A stretch of 64,000 bases of DNA from Takakia lepidozioides (GCA_030704615.1 CM060731.1:806001-870000), one strand, 5' to 3'; numbered from the stretch's first letter, positions 48,001 to 58,770 are shown. Notes: a model not told the origin generated them from the sequence alone. A program made the numbers and translations.

Positions 48001-49639
48001 AGCATGCATGTTTACTGTGATGATTCATGTTGTCGTCTATCGTGGGGACCAAGTTTTGCACATGGATTGATGCTAACGTTCCCAGCTTTCACACTGTTTT
48101 TCCAGTGCATCAGGAAGAGGGGAAGACGAAATCCAGGTAATACACACTGTCATTTGTGCCTGCAGCCACGTAGATGAATGATCAATATAAGTTCTTACTG
48201 GCACTTGAGAATGTTGGTAATTGTTCGCTTACATTCCATTATGGTCTGACATTGCCCCTTACCTCTGCAAATTGTGAGCCCTTATAGTTGCAAATTTCTC
48301 TTCCCCCTGTTGGACCTAGTGAGAGCAACAGAAGTGTTGCCACAGAACATCTTTTACACTGCAGACCCCACTGCACTTAATTCAGCTGCAGTTTCTTGAA
48401 ATGGCTCGGCAAGGTTCACCGAAGTCTATCTCAGTCAGTGACTATCCTAATGGACTTCTAGGGGTTTCTAGTAGTACCATCCCTTACCACTACTTGGTGT
48501 TGGCCTTCCAACCGTGTCCGGTGCAGGTTAGCTGCCCAATTTCCCAGAGAAAATTACATCACAGAGGTTACATCTGAATTATTCCTGGAAGACCACCCCC
48601 CACGCAAGGATAGGCCTTTCACGTAGTGAAACCAACAGCCTGGTAGTCTGACCCTCCAGTAAGCGAATTTGAATGTGTTTCACAGCCAGCGGATTCAGTA
48701 CTGTCTCACTTATTGACGTGTTATACAGATGGACCACGACAAAATGGAACCACATTTGAAGGTTTTGGTTATGACTCAGGAACTGGAGATAGAAATGGGG
48801 AGTCTGATGTCGGCTGGCCTGATGAAAATGGCCAGAGTGATGTGGATGACCCTTTTGTTGACGACCTTGTTGCAGAACCTCGCAAGGTACTTGTTTTGTG
48901 ACACAGCTGATCATCCAAGTGTTTGCATGGTAGATAGTCTCTTGTCTATCAAGTGCATTGCTGAGAGACGTGCGTACTCTGACCTGATCACCCATCCAAT
49001 GACAGGTGCAGAAAATTGATGTGAATTATGACAAAAGGTCAAAACAAGTGGACGTGCATGTGCTGAAAGAAGCTATCTGGGAGTGCCTTCAGGATGTCCA
49101 AATGGATGCTGACATGGTGTGCCTCTTCCTCACTTGCATCCCACAGAATGTTTCCATGTTTTCATTCTTTATTACTCACTGGGATGTATACTGTCACTTG
49201 GATGGACAAAAACACGTCAAATTCATAGAGGTGACAGCAAGATTGTCTTAGCTTGAATGGTGAGGCTAATCACACTACATCCTCCTGCTTTTAGTTGGTT
49301 TTCCTTCTAAAAGATAGACTCTGCAAATGATTACATTTTTACTCACTATGTGAATTCAGAACCAATTTTGAAACTGACCAGTCTTTAATATAATTGAACT
49401 GACAGGGAGAGCACTCTGAAGATGAGGAATTCGGTATTCCATTCCAAGGACTGCTCGATGTTCTTCTAGAGGACTGTCCAGCTGCTGCCCCCGAGGACAT
49501 CTCAGTGCCATTATGTTTCATATGCTTACTACACTTGGCAAATGAGCATAATATGTATATCAAGGGTTGCCCTACCCTGGATGACCTTCGTATTGTGCAA
49601 GTAGAGACACTTCGTGCAGGCTCCATAGAGTTGGGATGA
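36020..49639 (+). CDS. CAP-H: Condensin complex subunit 2 (CAP-H/Barren kleisin)
   Basis: The kleisin of condensin I, which bridges the SMC2/SMC4 heads and compacts mitotic chromosomes. Thirteen exons join in phase at GT-AG sites: 36,020-36,277; 36,712-36,804; 37,514-37,637; 37,989-38,074; 44,627-44,690; 45,727-45,921; 46,296-46,648; 46,922-47,057; 47,245-47,492; 48,106-48,136; 48,729-48,896; 49,006-49,116; 49,406-49,639. Family landmarks in order: NDDDLEREQVRMARAA, CMKLAAAN/KITPQNTWGLKLIDHL, ASCTLEAGVKIYSTRVDSVH, VLGGLNR, TLEASLETLNVKKFD/VDPLFH, DEGGAKGLLLNNL, ISPTLREIV, WAGPDHWKYRK, LPEDCHYGPLDFL, IDVNYDKRSKQVDVHVLKEA and CFICLLHLANEHN. The frame is open throughout, about 614 residues, near the usual size. 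ATG at 36,020 fits the known N-terminus. Exons are closely spaced except intron 4 (6.55 kb), which holds the LINE stack. Confidence 0.92.
36293..36332 (+). repeat. LINE-B tail scrap in CAP-H intron 1
   Basis: TCTCATTTCATTTCATTTCA: the pentamer tail without the preceding body. Probably an extremely truncated insertion or a microsatellite derived from one. Confidence 0.5.
37843..37875 (+). repeat. LINE-B tail scrap in CAP-H intron 3
   Basis: TATAAAGCACC followed by (ATTTC)n, the last ~25 bases of the LINE-B 3' end in plus orientation. Confidence 0.7.
38060..40600 (-). pseudogene. LINE-D reverse transcriptase, decayed
   Basis: Minus-strand pieces in order: AVDWWTNEIKLKIAKRS (linker before the RT), IVEAIEHLNGYK, DHIFTLSQILQG, LDVKKA, QGCTLSPLLFNVFINQLL, VLVFADDFTGIGE (catalytic F-A-D-D), YTYLGIEFS and a C-terminal NLFPVCDMGEAIMDDLKG. 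Stops and shifts separate the pieces. It is the same family as LINE-A at 42.5-44.1 kb and covers more of its 5' side. The endonuclease domain was not found. It lies in CAP-H intron 4 on the opposite strand. Confidence 0.8.
40600..42002 (-). pseudogene. LINE-C reverse transcriptase, long open frame
   Basis: A 466-codon frame runs from 41,954 to 40,554 and extends upstream as TNVSKAIKKLQN. RT blocks are clear: FKSGDRLAPTNYRTIMV, GQAGFRRNRSTLDHIF, VDFHNAFDLV, GVKQGCPLSPTLFGIYID, LLYTDDVALLA (Y-T-D-D in place of the common Y-A-D-D) and KTKIMVFNG. The N-terminal endonuclease is absent. The family differs from LINE-A/D. The intact RT core suggests it is younger than its neighbours. The exact junction with LINE-D near 40.6 kb is not fixed. 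Confidence 0.85.
42004..42525 (-). pseudogene. LINE-B 3' end with zinc knuckle and (ATTTC)n tail
   Basis: The open frame 42,515-42,126 encodes a LINE C-terminus: LGRFRVGSHNLRIQTGRW, a CIGC...EEHFFYC zinc-knuckle-like motif and LAAYLHKAFTLRQSLEH, then a stop. After it come the palindromic AGCTCTATGAGCT, GGACGTTATAAAGCACC and a run of about four ATTTC pentamers. The same 3' end recurs at 26.6, 44.2, 44.9 and 47.7 kb, so this is the reference copy for the family in this window. Confidence 0.85.
42526..44131 (-). pseudogene. LINE-A reverse transcriptase and C-terminal region
   Basis: Minus-strand order: IVEAIEHLNGYKAGGPDGIV, FRWRQGVIVNLYKKGDRE, then a stop where a Tyr codon is expected before RGITLL, GQAGFRRNRGGVDHIFTL, LDVKKVYDTVWRDGL, GVAQGCTLSPLLFNVFINQL, LMFADDFAGIGE (F-A-D-D), then after a shift NLFPVCDMGEDILDDLKG and the zinc knuckle CNCPLCGQSEDSIHFLIHC. 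It is 5'-truncated, with no endonuclease. One nonsense change and at least one frame shift disable it. Confidence 0.85.
44140..44460 (-). repeat. Three short LINE-B tail copies
   Basis: About 44,146-44,204, 44,331-44,410 and 44,425-44,456. Each starts on the plus strand with (GAAAT)n, then GGTGCTTTATAACGTCC or a variant; the first two continue into AGCTCATAGAGCT or AGCTCAAAGAGCT. The middle one is the most diverged; the last is cut right after ATAACGTC. Confidence 0.8.
44857..45119 (-). mobile_element. 5'-truncated LINE-B insertion with 9-bp duplication
   Basis: Nearly identical to 42,004-42,271 and ends abruptly at 45,119. AAACAGAAA occurs at its left edge (about 44,853) and directly after its right edge (about 45,121), consistent with target-primed insertion. 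It sits in CAP-H intron 5. Confidence 0.85.
47595..47762 (+). mobile_element. LINE-B 3' end, plus orientation
   Basis: Starts in the C-terminal coding end (AATGCTTGGCAGC, GCACTCACCCTTATACAATC), passes TTTTGTCCCATAAGCTC and GTTATAAAGCACC and ends (ATTTC)n. It lies in CAP-H intron 9. A more diverged tail piece with CCCATAAGCTCTTTGAGCTT lies just upstream at about 47,505-47,570. Confidence 0.8.
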
Positions 49640-51070
49640 TGACTACCTCCCCCACTTTGTTGGCTCTCTTGTAGAGAGAGACTTTGCAGCATGTTCAAGT
49701 CAATGGAGAAAATGTGGTCAGAGGACCTTACACCGTGTCAAGGCTCCGATTGGTGTGTTTTGCTGAGTCATGCCCCTTACTCTCACCTTCCTCTTATGTT
49801 TTGCCAAAGCAAGAGAGCCCATCGCTATTTTAGGCTTGTTTCCTTCAGAAGATACTGCGTTTGAAGTTGGGGTACACAGAACATAGACAGACGTTCAGGG
49901 TGGGGATGCTTGTCTTAAAAGGGTGGTTGATGGATATGGATGTGCCCTTGTTAGGTGATGAAGACAATTCTTATAAATACAATCAAGTTCTTCAGCCTAC
50001 GAAAGTGCAGGTCTGTAAAGGTGTGGTTTCTGATCGTAAGAATGTGTGATAGACTGTGAATAAGTCTGGAGTTTGTGTTCAACATGGGAACTCAGAAGCA
50101 TCCGATTGCTCCAAAAATGGCCAAATGCCTAAGGGCAATAGAACTTGGAAGGGAGGAATCAGACAACTAGAGAGCAAGATTTGAGGGACGTATAACATAT
50201 TCTTCAAACGTAAGAAGCACTTGAAGAGGCAATGAAGTTATAATGTGCGATCAAGCTCAATATTTGTAAGGGTAAGTGCACATCGTCTTGCCAAAAAGAA
50301 AAGAAGATATATATATATATATGTATAGTTCATTTTTCTCAGAGTGGAGGATTGATTTGAAGATTGGTAAGCCTTATTAGATTGATTCCTGGTTGATTCC
50401 TGCTAAGGGAAGCCCAATTTATGGTGTCATTTCATCTTCAAAGGACTACTACCGTCCATTGGAAAATAGACACCTTCTAATGTATATAACCGCGTCAACG
50501 CGAGAAAAGCGAGAGCCCCAAACCTCTCCAACGACTCAAACCTCTAAGGTGAGCATGCCACTTTACATGCTCGCCAGTATAATCCCGTTATGCCCAATAT
50601 TTCCTGTTATCTTCCCCCTTCCCATGTTTAAAACTGCACTACCTACAATTTATCCTATGGATGCTAGGGCAAACTCCGCAAAACGCGAAGTTTGCGGATC
50701 AGGGGCCCATGATATTACAAGACCGATTACTCATGGGCAACATTGATAGCAAACCTCCACGTTTTGATCATCTTTAGCCCTAGCATCTGCGGCTTGTGCT
50801 TCGCTTTGTTTTTCTTTTCTTTGTTCTAAGTTTATTTGGTTTCAAATGCTTCCAACACCATTCTGCTTGTTCGTTTCATAGTTTTATCTTGCACAATGTA
50901 TTCATGTTAACGAATTGATGCATACTTTATGACTTTGGGGGGCTTATTTGCTCTGCAGCTATTAATTTATTATGGCATGGTGTACAACACGTTCCTATGT
51001 TTGCGTTTTTTTTGGGGCCTTGCGTGTGCGCAAAGGCCCCTAGATACTAGTACGTTGTCCATCGTATCCA
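49640..51070. other. CAP-H 3' flank, no supported gene
   Basis: A frame at 49,861-50,049 continues in sense but has no recognisable motif and lies after the CAP-H stop. A (TA)n run is at about 50,310-50,325. A hairpin GGGGCCTTGCG/CGCAAAGGCCCC at 51,015-51,041 is just left of the second MULE transposase copy. Confidence 0.4.
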
Positions 51071-51074
51071 GTGT

Positions 51075-51880
51075 ACTGCGGCGCATTTCTTGCAGGTTTT
51101 GAAGCGTGTCCTCTGTACTGTACAGGGCATGGACGTGGAAGCAGAAGGTGATGATATACTAAAAACGGGATACTGGATTATACGGCCTCTTCGACAAAGT
51201 TTGCAAACACCCAAACCAGGACCCTTCAACACGAAGGACCTCCGATGGAAGAAAGACACGCAATATGGTTATATGGGTGTCAGACAGAATGTGCTGAAGG
51301 CTTGCATACCGTGGGATAGAGTTTGATGACTTTCTCCTTGGAGAGGAGAGTTTGGTGGACTACCCCACTCAGTTTTGGGTGAATGTCCATACTAAAGTGC
51401 AACCCGGCATGCTAAAAGAACCGAAAGCCAGCAGTTCTCTGAACAGTATCATATGTGCACCATCCTCATCGTACTTTTGTAGTTTGATTGCATGTCTGTT
51501 GTCATTTTTCGGACCCACGTTCTGTGATTTTATGCTTCCAGAAGTCGATGGATATCCATTGTGATTTTTATATCCAGGTATCAATGCTGTTACGGTCCAG
51601 ATGACAAGCGCACCAACAATGCGATAGTGGAGGATCCCAAACTGAAACGTGGAGGACCTCTTGTGGGTGCTGGAACATCTCACCCTCATAAAAGCCCAAG
51701 AAGAAAGAAGTCGGAATATGGAGAGTCTTACAAGCGTGGTTGCCAGTGCTGTTTCAAGGTCCAGCAATGTTATCTCGCCCCCGACATTTATGTCCTCACG
51801 TACTACAACAATATAGAGCATACAGACGCGAAAGGGAACGCCTGTCATGGGAAGTCCATTGAGTTCAGGAACACTCGCCA
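51075..51880 (+). pseudogene. MULE transposase, second copy, 5' part
   Basis: Parallels 2839-3640: the blocks IIRPLRQSLQTPKPGPF, LGEES...TQFWVNVH and the zinc-finger exon YQCCYGPDDKRTNN...RGCQCCFKVQQCYLAPDI. The frame is broken near 51,326, where the first copy reads on. The copy is cut at 51,880 by the left LTR of the gypsy element; the same coding sequence resumes after 58,770. The GGTCTG hexamer that fills the first copy is almost absent here. Confidence 0.85.
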
Positions 51881-52541
51881 TGTCGCGCACCTCACTTCGG
51901 TAAGCTTCTCCTCAAGTCATAGTTACTCGCTTTGATGCGCGCGCCTGACTCCCAACCTGGCCGTCGGGCCAACTTGGAGCTTCGGCTGCTCACCGGGGCA
52001 TAACGGTCCCCCTTTGTTTTCCCAAAGAACCCTCCACCGATTTGGAACCAGCGGGAATTCCCTTTGGTAGTTGGCAATCCGGAACAGCTCCCCACTCTTT
52101 GGTCGCTTTCCGGCTCGCTCGCTTACTCACTAGTTTTTGGTCACCAATGGGCTTGCACCGTTCTCGGGGTTACTAATCCCCCTATATATACTTCTGTAGC
52201 TGTCCGCGGGGGTTTCACAACCAGCCATGCCATTTTATGGCGAACCACCACGAAAACCCTCGACTCCCAGTGATGAGTCGCGGTGAGTCTTGGCCCACTC
52301 ACCACGGCCCCTATGGACCGTGATGAGTCCCAAGACTCCCCACAACTCCCACCACGAGGTCTCCGCCCCCATGGTGAGTCCTATGTCACCCCCCCTAAGT
52401 CCCGCTAAGCTACCACCACCCCTTGTGGAGCCACCCCCACTTCAGCCCCCCATACCTATCGCTGCCGCTGCCCCCACCACAGGGGCAACCCCTCATGTGT
52501 CCCGACCCCCTGCTTTCAAGGCAAAAGGGCCGCGACACACA
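51881..52541 (-). repeat. Left (3') LTR, about 661 bp
   Basis: Starts TGTCGCGCACC and ends CCGCGACACACA on the plus strand, so TGTCGCG/CGCGACA form a short inverted repeat. It lacks a 71-bp block that the other LTR has at about 58,598-58,668. The purine run GGTAGGGG (minus strand) just inside its edge is the likely polypurine tract. Confidence 0.85.
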
Positions 52542-53387
52542 CCCCTACCAACAGGGAGTCGATGTCCTCATCGACTTGTCCATTTTGTAGAAACGAACAT
52601 CCAAGTTGTGGCGTCCCACATCAAGGAGTTTGTTTCCGCACCATGGCGTCCCATGGCAAAGAACCAAACCCCACACTTGACTCTACTCTCCACTAGCTAG
52701 TTCGGCCGACTTCCTCCAAGTCCCGGCCAAGGGTGGAGCCTCTCAAGCTCCTCCCAGTGCACTCTTCTTGGCCTACTTCAAGGCCAAGGAACGATCCTCC
52801 CCGAGGATCGAATCGTCTTACTGCAACAACATTGCTTGCGACCGCTCATGATGCCGCTTTTGGCATCACCTTGAGCAAGGGTTCACCTCGAACCTTCTTT
52901 GACTAGGAAGATAACCTTGAACCAACCGTGCGCCCCAATCACTACAATTGGGTCCGCCTTGGAATGCTGGCCTGAGGTACGGGAACACGCCGAAGCCGCA
53001 CTACGACTTCGTCCCGAGGCTACACGATTATAGTACGTGAACGGAAGCACGTAGCTTCCGCGTTAGCCCGCACTACAAGGCAACCCCCTCGGTAGCGCAG
53101 TTATAGTACGCGCACGCGCCAGGTGCGCACTAGCACGTGAACTCCCAAAGAAGGCGCAAGTTTCTTTGCCCCTTGGATGGGAGTCACCCGATTTCGGCAC
53201 TGTGCAAACACACGATTAACCCAATTTACCTCTCCCACTTTTGTAAGGTAGCATGCATTCTACACACTAGCCAACCATACCATGCATCACCATTCCAAAC
53301 AAAATAGGAAGCACAACATTTGAAAACCATTTCATTTAAAGCAAATTTTGTACAATACAAGTTTTTGCAATCGGATTCCTGAGCTAG

Positions 53388-56300
53388 CTAAGCTGGGCTA
53401 AGCATGCATTTCCTCCCCCACGCTCCAAGGTTGATGTCCCCATCAACGCTTCTTCCGCTTTTGAGGTCGCCCTTCAAAAACTGCAACCGCCTCGGAGCGC
53501 TTCCCATTTCTGAGGCACGCACCCAAGATGCCTCCACATGATGATAGCCCTTCCATTTGACGAGATACTCCGTTTCTCGGTTCTTGAACCTCCTCGACTT
53601 AAGTACTGCCTCCACCTCGTACTCAGGTTTATTTTCATGATCCAACAGCACAGGTGGCGGACGCAACACTTGATGCCGATTCGGACTCGCTTCATCTTTG
53701 AAGTAAGGCTTCAAAAGGGAGACATGGAATACTGGGTGCACCTTGCTGTTTGCCGGCAGCTCCAATTCATACACATCCTCATTCATAACCTTCCGGATGC
53801 GAAAGGGTCCCGCATATGGAGGTATGAACTTCGGACTCACTTCCGGAGGTAGTCGGAAATTCTTGATGTTCAACCAGACCTCCGTGCCTGCCTCAAACTT
53901 CACTTCCCTCCGCTTCCGATTCGCCTGCCTTTCATACCGTTTCCTAGCTTTGGCAATGTTGTACTTTGCGAGCTTCAACAAACGCTCGCGTTCTTCCAGT
54001 ACCGCCGCTACTGCCGGTTCCTCAACGTCCTGGGCGGCCCAACTTGTCGGCACCAGAGATGCTTTTCCATAGACCAATACAAAAGGGGAAACTCCCGTTG
54101 CGGAGTGTTCTGTGTTATTATAACAAAATTCTACCGCGTCTAAGTGTTCCACCCAGTCTGATTGGTCTGCCGACACGTAATTCCGCAAGATCTGCTTCAC
54201 TACGGAATTCACTCTTTCCGTTTGGCCGTCGGTCGTAGGTCGGAAGGCGGTACTCATCTTCAGCCTCGTCCCCATCTTCTTCCAAAGTGTCCTCCAAAAT
54301 TTACTCGTAAACTTTGGATCGCGGTCCGAGACAATATCCTTCGGGTCCATGATGTTTTAAGACGTGGGCGAAGTAAAGTCGCCCTGTCTCTTGCACCGTT
54401 GCCGTCTCTTTGGTGGGGATGAAATGGCCCATTTTACTGAACCTATCCACCACCACCATGATTGCATCGAATCCTTTTGACATTGGCATAGCAGTCATGA
54501 AATCCATCGAGACGCTTTCCCAAGTCCCCTCTGGAATCGGCAAGGGTTGTAACAGCCCCGCTTGCTTTTTGTACTCGCTCCGATTTTGCTGGCAGGTGGT
54601 GCATGTCTTGACATACTCCTCTGCCTCCTCCCTCAGTTTGGGCCAGAAATACTCTTTCTTCAAGAGTGCCGCAGTGCGCTTGGCTCCGCCGTGGCCCGCA
54701 AGCGGGCTATCATGGCATTCTCTCAAGAGACTATCTCTGATCCCTCCCTTCGGCACGTAGAGACGCTTTTGCTTATACCGGAGCAGTCCATTTTGCAAGT
54801 GGAACTGCGATTTAACCCCCATCCTCAAGTCCTGCATCACAGAGTTTGCCAGTTCATCCTTCCGGCAAGCCTTCCGGATCTTCCTTTGGAGCGCCGTCTC
54901 GCCCCTGTATACCAACAAGAGCTGCTGCTTTCTACTTAAAGCATCGGCCACCACATTGTCCTGTCCCGGTTTGTACTGGATATCCACGTCGAACACCGCC
55001 AAAGTATCTTGCCACCTAAGTTGTTTTGGGGACAACTTGGGCTGCGTGGCAAAATACTTCACTGTGACATTGTCCGTGAACACCTTCACTGGGTTGGAAC
55101 CAACATAGTGGCGCCAAAGCTCAAGGCAATGCACCACCGCCTTCATCTTTTTTTCGTGCGTCGGCCACCGTCGCTCCACTTCATTCAGTTTCTTACTTTC
55201 GTAAGCCACTGGACGTCCATCTTGCATAAGTACACCCCCAATCGCGAAGTCCGACGCATCTGTATGAATCTCAATGGACGATCGAACTCCGGGATTTTCA
55301 AGACTGGAGCTTCCGCCATCCGCTGCTTCAATTCAGCAAAAGCTTGGCCACAAAATGTGTTCCATACCCAGACTTTGGATTTACACAAAAGGTCCGACAG
55401 CGGCCTCGCGATCTTGGCAAAATTTCTCACATACTTCCGGTAATAGGAGGCGAGTCCTGGGACCAAAGTCGGAGGCTCCCAGTCCAAGATCGCCCTCACC
55501 TTTCTGTCATCCATTTTGATCCCATCCTGTGTAATCACATGCCCCAAGAACTCCATTTTCGTGACCCCGAATTCGCACTTTGAAGCTTTGGCGTACAGCT
55601 TCCATTCCCGCAACTTTTGGAACACCCTTTTGAGGTGCTCCAGGTGCTCCTCCTTTGTTTTCGAGTACACCAAGATGTCGTCGATGTACACGATCACAAA
55701 GTCATCCAATCACTCCTGAAAAAGGCTGTTCATCAGCGTGCTAAAGGTCGCAGGTGCATTGGTGAGCCTAAAAGGCATCACCAAGAACTCATATGAACCA
55801 TACCTTGTCCTGCACGCGGTCTTCTCCTCATCTCCTTCCGCCACCCGAATTTGATGATAGCCGGAGCGCAAGTCGATCCGGCTGAAATACTTTGGTCCTG
55901 CCAACCGGTTGAAAAGGTCGTCGATCCTTGGCAAAGGGTACCGATTTTTAATAGTCACCTTATTCAAAGCCCTGTAATCGACACACATCCGCAGCGTCCC
56001 ATCCTTCTTGTCTGCGAATAGCACCGGGGCTCCGTAAGGTGACTTACTCGGTCGGATGTACCCCTTTGACATTAGATCCTTGAGCTGAGTCTTCAGCTCG
56101 ACCAACTCCATGTGGCTCAACCGGTAGGGTGCCTTGGCAGGCGGTTCCGATCCCGGTATCACCTCAATCTTGTGGTCAACTCCTCTTCGCAGTGGCAAGC
56201 CGCTTGGTAAATCCTCCGGCATCACATCCTGGTATTTCTTCAAAATCCCCTTGATCCAATCTGGGCTCGGCTCCCCATCGCCTTCTCCCTTCACTTCTCT

Positions 56301-56549
56301 AATATAAAGCAAAAACTGGGGCTCGTGTGCCTCCTCCACGGCCCACTTCCTTGCTGACAGAAGGTTTATTCGCCCTCCCACGGGTTTGGGCGTTTCCGAA
56401 ACTCGTAAGACCTCGCCACCATTCCAACATGGCAGCGTGACTACCCTCTTACGGCCATCTATGACCGCTCCGGATTTGCTCAAAAATGTCATCCCCAAAA
56501 TGAGATCCACTCCATTGATCTCGCAGATAGTGAAGTTTTCACGTCCCTC
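53388..56549 (-). pseudogene. Gypsy pol: RT, RNase H, integrase, chromodomain
   Basis: Minus-strand order: [20 protein letters not shown] with [37 protein letters not shown]-type [12 protein letters not shown] and catalytic VYIDDILVYS, RNase H with WPTHEKKMKAVV and FTDNVTVKYF, integrase with the HHCC finger (HDSPLAGHGG, CTTCQQNRSEY) and the D-D-E core (SMDFMTAMP, STAFRPTTDGQTER), then the chromodomain EAVLKSRRFKNRETEYLVKW. Disablements: TGA at about 55,709 where the Y-I-D-D block expects Trp, a one-base loss near 55,270 and a shift near 54,345 in the integrase. Chromodomains in this class guide insertion to heterochromatin. Confidence 0.9.
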
Positions 56550-57983
56550 CTAACTCCCCAGTTGAAGAGGAACATCGAACGCCAACCTTGTTGCCAGTTG
56601 TGGTTCTCCTTTGGCAAAATGCACCTCAATAGAGGCCCCCACGTCACTTGTCGGGAGTCCCAACTTTCGCGCCGCCGCCGGCGTCATGAAGGAGTGCGAC
56701 GCTCCTGTGTCCACCAACAACGACACGTTAGTTCCGGATATTATCCCATCCACGAACAATAACTGACTCCCTTTACGCAGGGCGCCAGTTTCCTGATACA
56801 ACTCACAAGAATAGTTGCCTACCTTGCAAGTCCTGGCGACCACCGCTTCCACCAAGCGACTGATGGTATCTTCCGACAGCTCCGTGGTTGCCCGAGTCAT
56901 GTTCAATTGTCGAGGTTTCGTGCACTTCTTGGCCATGTGCCCGGGCTCCCCGCAATTGAAACACACTCCATCAAAGGTCGCCTTCTGTCCGCCATAAGCC
57001 GCTCCACCCGCTTTTCCTTTCGAAGCACCGGGTGCCGCCTTGACGTGTGAAGGCCCTCCCTTCGATTTCCACGTGCCATTGTCGCCGCGTGGCCTATCCC
57101 ACTTCTTTTCCGGTCGGAAGGAGTCACCTTCCCGCCGGGTCTTCTTGTGGTTCAGCTCCGTACGGCCTTGTCTCTCACCCCTAGGGACATCCGAGAAACA
57201 TTCAGCCCTCTCAATTGCCTCGTTCAAAGTCTTGGGTGGCTTCTCCTCCAACTTCCGCCTGGCCCATGGGGCCAGTCCCGCCACAAAGTTGAAGACCATT
57301 TCTGGTTCTGCCATGTCCGCGACTTCGAGCAACAGCACATTGAAAGCCTGGACATACCCCCGAATGTCATCTGTTTGCTTCAAATTCCTCATCTTGTCCC
57401 GGGCAAGCCAGGACGCGTTGAGGGGCACAAACTGTCTCTTCATCAATTCCTTGAACCCACTCCAGTTCAAGGTTTCCGGGCTTGGACCTCGGTCGTGAAG
57501 GCGTTTCTGCCACCATTGTTGAGCATAGCCCCTCAAATAGGTGGGAGCCACTTCCACCCGATCCTCGTCACTCAACTTGGCCGCCCGGAAGTACTGCTCT
57601 AGCTCCAGGAGCCAGGTGTTGAGTGCCTTCCGATTTTGGACGCCCTCGAAGGTGTCGGGTTCCTTAGGCTTCACCTTAAACTTTGCCTTAGTGGAAGTGG
57701 CATTAGCCGCCTTCAACACGTCTTTCAACGTCCCGCCAAACTGCGCCAACAACCCTTCCCAAAAGGCTGCCGGCATGGGAGGCATCTCTTGGTTTGTCGG
57801 AGCTCTCAAGGATTCCTCGGGCTCCGACTCCTCGGATTCCTCCCGCTCTTGAGCGGCCTCGTTTTCGGAAACATGCATCGCTTCCTCAAACGGCCGCCTC
57901 GGTGACACGTCGCCCCCATCGGGCTCACCAGGATCATCATCTTTTGGGCCGTTCCGCTTTCGCTTCGGCTTGCCCGACCCCAT
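56550..57983 (-). CDS. Gypsy gag and protease
   Basis: The first ATG after the primer site is at 57,983; the open frame itself reaches back to the primer site. A proline- and acid-rich N-terminus is followed by the retrotransposon gag domain (WLLELEQYFRAAKL, YLRGYAQQWWQKRL, MKRQFVPL), a CCHC knuckle (CFNCGEPGHMAKKC) and an aspartic protease with LLVDTGASHSF. The frame ends at a TAG at about 56,552, and the next codons read straight on into pol, so the element was probably one gag-pol frame with Trp at this point. Confidence 0.85.
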   Translation of the reverse strand: MGSGKPKRKRNGPKDDDPGEPDGGDVSPRRPFEEAMHVSENEAAQEREESEESEPEESLRAPTNQEMPPMPAAFWEGLLAQFGGTLKDVLKAANATSTKAKFKVKPKEPDTFEGVQNRKALNTWLLELEQYFRAAKLSDEDRVEVAPTYLRGYAQQWWQKRLHDRGPSPETLNWSGFKELMKRQFVPLNASWLARDKMRNLKQTDDIRGYVQAFNVLLLEVADMAEPEMVFNFVAGLAPWARRKLEEKPPKTLNEAIERAECFSDVPRGERQGRTELNHKKTRREGDSFRPEKKWDRPRGDNGTWKSKGGPSHVKAAPGASKGKAGGAAYGGQKATFDGVCFNCGEPGHMAKKCTKPRQLNMTRATTELSEDTISRLVEAVVARTCKVGNYSCELYQETGALRKGSQLLFVDGIISGTNVSLLVDTGASHSFMTPAAARKLGLPTSDVGASIEVHFAKGEPQLATRLAFDVPLQLGS

Positions 57984-58024
57984 GATGAGGCCAATCCCAA
58001 GGACGATCGCGTACTGAACTCTAA

Positions 58025-58036
58025 GCTCTGATACCA
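58025..58036 (-). other. Primer binding site, initiator-Met tRNA
   Basis: Minus strand TGGTATCAGAGC, two bases inside the right LTR. It is complementary to the 3' end of plant initiator methionine tRNA and fixes the element's orientation. Confidence 0.9.
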
Positions 58037-58038
58037 AG

Positions 58039-58770
58039 TGTCGCGCACCTCACTTCGGTAAGCTCCCCCTCAAGTCATAGTTACTCGCTTTGATGCGCGC
58101 GCCTGACTCCCAACCTGGCCGCCGGGCCAACTTGGAGCTTCGGCTGCTCACCGGGGCATAACGGTCCCCCTTTGTTTTCCCAAAGAACCCTCCACCGATT
58201 TGGAACCAGCGGGAATTCCCTTTGGTAGTTGGCAGTCCGGAACAGCTCCCCACTCTTTGGTCGCTTTCCGGCTCGCTCGCTTACTCACTAGTTTTTGGTC
58301 ACCAACGGGCTTGCACCGTTCTCGGGGTTACTACTCCCCTATATATACTTCTGTAGCTGTCCGCGGGGGTTTCACAACCAGCCATGCCATTTTATGGCGA
58401 ACCACCACGAAAACCCTCGACTCCCGGTGATGAGTCGCGGTGAGTCTTGGCCCACTCACCACGGCCCCTATGGACCGTGATGAGTCCCAAGACTCCCCAC
58501 GACTCCCACCACGAGGTCTCCGCCCCCATGGTGAGTCCTATGCCACCCCCACTAAGTCCCGCTAAGCTACCACCACCCCTTGTGGAGCCACCCCCACCGC
58601 AACCCGGTGTGCGGGGCTCCACCTAGTGAGCGCCTCCGCCTCCTTGAGTGCCTTGGGCACTCAAGGGTGCTTCAGCCCCCATACCTATCGCTGCCGCTGC
58701 CCCCACCACAGGGGCAGCCCCTCATGTGTCCCGACCCCCTGCCCTCAAGGCAAAGGGGCCGCGACACACA
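58039..58770 (-). repeat. Right (5') LTR, about 732 bp
   Basis: Same edges as the left LTR and over 95 per cent alike by eye outside a 71-bp insertion (about 58,598-58,668) containing GAGTGCC...GGGCACTC. A TATATATA box at 58,340-58,347 on the minus strand is the likely promoter of the element. Confidence 0.85.

Larger units (their letters stand above)
51881..58770 (-). mobile_element. Ty3/gypsy chromovirus LTR retrotransposon, nested in a MULE
   Basis: A 6.9-kb element in minus orientation with two LTRs, a primer binding site TGGTATCAGAGC, gag with a zinc knuckle, protease, RT, RNase H, integrase and a chromodomain. It interrupts the second MULE transposase copy between the codons matching E-F and Y-A-P-H-I-S. 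The pol region carries a nonsense codon and two frame shifts, and the gag-pro frame ends in a further in-frame stop. A clear 5-bp target duplication was not found: CGCCA stands on the left and CCCCT on the right. LTR edges may therefore be off by a few bases or altered. Confidence 0.9.
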
